Positions 60,660 to 64,000 of a DNA stretch of 64,000 nucleotides are shown here, in pieces. Position 1 is the stretch's first letter, and every line of letters starts with the position of its first letter. The notes beneath the pieces were generated by a model. It saw only the letters and a program-made list of their open reading frames with translations, searched no databases and was not told the origin of the DNA. Position numbers and translations under genes: made by a program. The DNA comes from an uncultured Lachnospiraceae bacterium. GTDB lineage: Bacteria; Bacillota; Clostridia; Lachnospirales; Lachnospiraceae. The stretch is taken from positions 62,001 to 126,000 of the forward strand of contig CAMBLG010000006.1 in the NCBI GenBank assembly GCA_945868435.1, in the 5' to 3' direction.

Positions 60660-63356
60660 TTAGTTCAGGGTTGCCAGATCCTCCATAGACAGATCCGCCA
60701 CATCATAACTGAGAGAGACATTGTTTTTCGCGTACATCCGGTAGAACTGTTCAAAAATGCGGGATGTGATCATGGAGACATTCTCCTTGTTGGCATCCAG
60801 AAGGATAATCAAAAACTGCTCACTGCTGAATCTGGTGGTAATGTCCACGTTGCGGAGCGAACAGCTGATAGCCTTTTTCATGGCATTCATTGCTTCTTCC
60901 TGATCATCCAGAGAGAAGGTCTCCGGGGTTAGCGGTTCCAAAGTCAGCATAATGAGTTGCAGGCTTTGATCGTAACGGTCCACCAGCTTGTTGATATATT
61001 CATAAAACTTGGCGAATTCCCGGTACTCCACGCCAAGAGAGCCCTCGTAGGCACCCTGTCTGGAGATGGAGGAAACCAGCCTCTTTAAATCGACAGCCTT
61101 CATATGGTTGTTGTTATGGTTGGCATGACTGTAGAAGTAATAGCCGTCTTTTCCATTCTGCTTTACATAGTACAGTGCTTTGTCTGCATTCTGGTACACA
61201 TCCTGATAGGTATCCGCCGGTGTAGTGAGACACAGACCGATGGAAATGGAGGAAAGCTGCAAAATATTGTCATTGTCCTTCTTGCTGCGGAAAGAGCGGA
61301 TAATTCCCTCGACGATGGAGCGGGCTTCTTTTTCATCTACCTTTTGCATATAGTACAAGAATTCATCGCCACCGATGCGGGCGATGATGGCATTGTGACT
61401 GTGGGACTGAAGTACTTCGGCAAGAGTACTTAAGGCATGATCACCGGACAGATGTCCCATGGTGTCGTTGATCGGCTTCAGGTTGTCCAGATCCACAAAA
61501 GCCAACGCTCCCGGAGCCTCTTCCATGGCTGCCATAATCTTTTCTTCACCGCTTTTTCGGTTCAGAAGTCCGGTCAGATAATCGCATTGACTGTTTCGTT
61601 CTTTTTCCTGTTCCAGATTTTGAAGAATCTGACCCAGAAGCTTGGAACTTTCATTGGCAATGGTGGTATCGAAACCGGAGGCACTCTGGTTCGGAAGATG
61701 AATCTTGCCCTCATCCAACAACTCTACAAATTTATCCAGCAGGAAGGGATCAAACTGTGTGCCGCGTCCGCGAATAAGCTCCTTACGGATCGTTTCCGGC
61801 GGGAGTGGATTGCGGTAAATGCGCTTGCTGTTCATGGCATCGTAGGCATCTGCAATTCCGATGATTCGGGCCACAAGAGGAATCTCCTCGCCGGCGAGAC
61901 CGGAAGGATAGCCTTTTCCGTCGTAGCGTTCATGGTGATACCGTGCACCGGCATCTACATCCTTGATCATAGAGATATCCTTTAGGATTTCTCCGCCCAC
62001 CGTGGTGTGGGATTTGATAATCTCGTATTCCGTATCTGTCAGCTTGTCCGGTTTGTTTAAGATGGAATCCGGGACACTGATTTTACCGATGTCATGGAGC
62101 AGGGCGATATACTTGAGATTCTGGATGGCTTCTTTACTCCATCCCAGAGCTTGCGCCAGCTGTGCACTGTACTCGGAAACCCGGATGCTGTGTCCCTTGG
62201 TGTAGGTGTCCTTCGCATCGATGGTGTTGGCAATGGTGGTGATGGATTGCAGCGTCAGACTTTCCACCTGATAGGTCTTGTCCTTCAAATCAGCCTGCAG
62301 CAGCTCCTTCATCTCATTTACTTCATTAAATACCTGTTCTTCCTTTGTCAGATCATAGAGAAAGCAGACCGTACAATACGGATCTCCGAAGGAATCCCGA
62401 ACCAGGTTCAGGCTGAGGGAACAGATGGACTGATCTGCATTGGAAATCACCCGGATGTCCTCCGGCAGAGAATCATCAAGCAATTCCGTGTAGAACAGAT
62501 CGGCATCCTCTTTGGATATCTGAAACAGATCGGGCAAAGTCGGGTGTGTGCCGGGCTCGATATGTAAGAACTTTCTCGCGTAATTGTTGGCCATGGCAAG
62601 CTTGTGGTCGTTGTCAAAGACCAGAATGCTGGCATTGACATACTGGTAAATATAGTTGCTCAGGTTTCGCACGGAGATATTGAAGGCGTTCAATTGTGTA
62701 GATACATACCAGATCGCCATGTAACAGAGAAAGGCTCCGTAGCAGGAACTTGGAAAAGATGCTCTTCCGTAAAGCGGAAGGATACTGTCCGGAAAAAGTG
62801 AGACCACCAGAATACCGTTCGCGATGATCAGTGTGACAATGATCAGCTTGTCCCTTCGCAGGCGGGAGTGGATAAACCAGCGTGCTTCTACCGCAAACAT
62901 GCTCAGAAAGAGAATAACATAGAACAGGTAGTGCAGGTTGCGGGCCAATCCTTCCCGGGCATAGTAGCAGGTGCGGTACTGGTTCCTTAAGAAGGTGACC
63001 ATGGTGCGCTGGGAAAAGAAAATTGTGTCCAGCAGTCCGACACATGCAAGGATTGCCGCAATGATTCCGCGGCTGCGGGAAAAGGCATCCGATATATGAA
63101 GAACGAACACGAACTCCGTGATCAAAAAGAAATTGGCCCCGATAATTCCGATGGTGCGGGCCATATATGCAAAATCCTGTTGTCCGGTCAGCCCCATCAG
63201 AGCAAAACCGAGACACCAGATGGTCACAAAAAAACCCATCACAAGCATAGAAATGCGATGGCGCCAATTACCGGTCTCGCGGGTAAAATAACTGATTGCA
63301 CCGGAGGCAACAATGGTTGCCAATATAATAAGGGAGATATTGATTGTAGTACCCAT
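60660..63356 (-). CDS. Membrane HD-GYP/GGDEF cyclic-di-GMP protein with a second, degenerate GGDEF
   Basis: The 898-residue protein (ATG 63356 after CAGGAG) has about seven N-terminal membrane helices (1-225, 7TM sensor type), a PAS-like region, then an HD-GYP phosphodiesterase (LLHDIGKISVPDSILNKPD and HHERYDGKGYPSG), then a GGDEF cyclase with intact active site IARIGGDEFLYYM. The last 130 residues form another GGDEF-like fold whose active motif is RFSSEQFLIIL, so it lacks the catalytic Gly-Gly-Asp. Synthesis and breakdown may both be possible. The dominant activity is not predictable. Confidence 0.9.
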   Translation of the reverse strand: MGTTINISLIILATIVASGAISYFTRETGNWRHRISMLVMGFFVTIWCLGFALMGLTGQQDFAYMARTIGIIGANFFLITEFVFVLHISDAFSRSRGIIAAILACVGLLDTIFFSQRTMVTFLRNQYRTCYYAREGLARNLHYLFYVILFLSMFAVEARWFIHSRLRRDKLIIVTLIIANGILVVSLFPDSILPLYGRASFPSSCYGAFLCYMAIWYVSTQLNAFNISVRNLSNYIYQYVNASILVFDNDHKLAMANNYARKFLHIEPGTHPTLPDLFQISKEDADLFYTELLDDSLPEDIRVISNADQSICSLSLNLVRDSFGDPYCTVCFLYDLTKEEQVFNEVNEMKELLQADLKDKTYQVESLTLQSITTIANTIDAKDTYTKGHSIRVSEYSAQLAQALGWSKEAIQNLKYIALLHDIGKISVPDSILNKPDKLTDTEYEIIKSHTTVGGEILKDISMIKDVDAGARYHHERYDGKGYPSGLAGEEIPLVARIIGIADAYDAMNSKRIYRNPLPPETIRKELIRGRGTQFDPFLLDKFVELLDEGKIHLPNQSASGFDTTIANESSKLLGQILQNLEQEKERNSQCDYLTGLLNRKSGEEKIMAAMEEAPGALAFVDLDNLKPINDTMGHLSGDHALSTLAEVLQSHSHNAIIARIGGDEFLYYMQKVDEKEARSIVEGIIRSFRSKKDNDNILQLSSISIGLCLTTPADTYQDVYQNADKALYYVKQNGKDGYYFYSHANHNNNHMKAVDLKRLVSSISRQGAYEGSLGVEYREFAKFYEYINKLVDRYDQSLQLIMLTLEPLTPETFSLDDQEEAMNAMKKAISCSLRNVDITTRFSSEQFLIILLDANKENVSMITSRIFEQFYRMYAKNNVSLSYDVADLSMEDLATLN

Positions 63357-63486
63357 ACTTTGCTCCTGTTTCAAACAATATAGTATATCTTATTTTTTAT
63401 TATAAAACGCTTTTTTCAAAGGAACAATAAGAAATTGGTAGTAATTTTCCAAAGTGTAAAAGAAAAATGAAATATTTTCGTGGAAC

Positions 63487-63515
63487 TTGTGTTTGAAGAT
63501 GTCCTGTCGTATAAT
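63487..63515 (+). promoter_or_regulatory. Promoter of clpX
   Basis: TTGTGT (63487-63492) and TATAAT (63510-63515) have a 17-base spacer. The -10 lies 51 bases before the ATG. Confidence 0.6.
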
Positions 63516-63566
63516 AAAATATACTGTGGGTTTTACCTGCAATCAGCAAAAAAGGAGTACGAATGT

Positions 63567-64000
63567 ATGTCTGAAAACCAGAATAATAATGATGAACTGA
63601 TGAATAATCAGCCGGAGACCGAGGAGAAGCACAACGAGTATGAGGACATCTGCTATATGTGCAGAAGACCGGAGAGCGTTGCCGGCAAGATGATACATAT
63701 TCAGCCCAATATATGCATCTGTAACGATTGTATGCAGAAGACTTTTGATACGATGAACAACGGCGGTTTTAATATGAACGATATCATGAATATGAATATC
63801 GACATGGGCAAAATGCCGAATATCAGCATGATCAATCTGTCAGATCTGCAGGGTGGAATACCTCAGAGCCAGAAACTGAAAAAGAAAAAGCCCAAGGAGA
63901 AGAGGGAAGCGCCGGTGCTGGATATCCATTCCATTCCGGCCCCTCATAAGATCAAGGCCAGTCTGGATGAGTATGTGGTGGGACAGGAGCATGCCAAGAA
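63567..64000 (+). CDS. clpX: ATP-dependent Clp protease ATP-binding subunit ClpX (partial)
   Basis: The first 144 codons are present, up to the window edge. The N-terminal zinc-binding domain has C29, C32, C52 and C55 (CYMC...CNDC), and the AAA domain begins with KIKASLDEYVVGQEHAKK. Between them lies an unusually long linker of about 65 residues rich in Asn and Met (GGFNMNDIMNMNIDMGKMPN). ClpX unfolds substrates for ClpP. AAGGAG precedes the ATG. The ATPase motifs lie beyond the window. Confidence 0.93.
   Translation, partial: MSENQNNNDELMNNQPETEEKHNEYEDICYMCRRPESVAGKMIHIQPNICICNDCMQKTFDTMNNGGFNMNDIMNMNIDMGKMPNISMINLSDLQGGIPQSQKLKKKKPKEKREAPVLDIHSIPAPHKIKASLDEYVVGQEHAK

Noticed and set aside
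1-64000. CRISPR arrays, tRNA and rRNA genes
   Set aside because: No regularly spaced repeat array, cloverleaf gene or rRNA signature was noticed. A covariance-model scan would be needed to be certain about tRNAs.

Overview
The window reads as chromosome of a gut-type Lachnospiraceae (Clostridia, Bacillota). This rests on strong GGAGG ribosome sites, TTGaca/TATAAT promoters with 17-base spacers, a T-box in front of a non-discriminating AspRS with GatCAB, a PyrK/PyrDB pair, a lone HMW rubredoxin and a long-linker ClpX. Genus cannot be set from sequence alone. No rRNA, tRNA or CRISPR array was seen.

Backbone left, 1-21.3 kb: AraC-type regulator (cut by the window edge), glycogen phosphorylase glgP, a DUF4190-type membrane protein, a TPR lipoprotein with hflX, convergent typA, then a long co-directional run: tandem OB-fold ssDNA-binding protein, CobO-like ATPase, dapA, dapB, a secreted papain-like protease, pyrC-pyrF-pyrK-pyrD and an orphan Hpt protein. 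A 53-residue ORF, an ABC-F resistance-gene remnant behind an attenuator-like hairpin, a chemotaxis receptor, a flavoprotein-rubredoxin and an ArsC/Spx-like protein follow.

Accessory zone, 21.3-51.7 kb. First comes a decayed stretch (truncated WYL-type regulator, broken ClbS-like gene, surface-protein fragment), then XRE plus an ImmA/IrrE-Fic fusion, a possible nuclease with two membrane proteins, and a scrambled PLD-helicase fragment fused to a tyrosine integrase. From 28338 to 51673 lies a 23.3-kb integrative mobilizable element bounded by a 28-base direct repeat (26/28 identical). Its right copy is the 5' end of a low-molecular-weight phosphatase gene. The element carries an AbiE-like pair, a metallophosphoesterase, an AlbA_2 protein, a complete type I restriction-modification operon (hsdM-hsdS-X-hsdR) and a Gabija-like pair. 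Its mobility module is regulator, DUF3847, MobA/MobL relaxase, CHC2 primase, VapE ATPase, Xis-like protein and integrase. Gene X, between hsdS and hsdR, is an unrecognised 642-residue protein with a C-terminal Rx4H (HEPN-like) motif and is the best candidate for an undescribed defence component. The first integrase and its following att copy mark an older element that used the same site, so this is a tandem-accretion hot spot.

Backbone right, 51.7-64 kb: phosphatase, hypothetical protein, DNA polymerase IV, a HAD phosphatase, then a T-box-controlled operon for indirect Asn-tRNA synthesis (AspRS, a GNAT-GatC fusion, GatA, GatB), a large membrane HD-GYP/GGDEF protein on the other strand, and the start of clpX.
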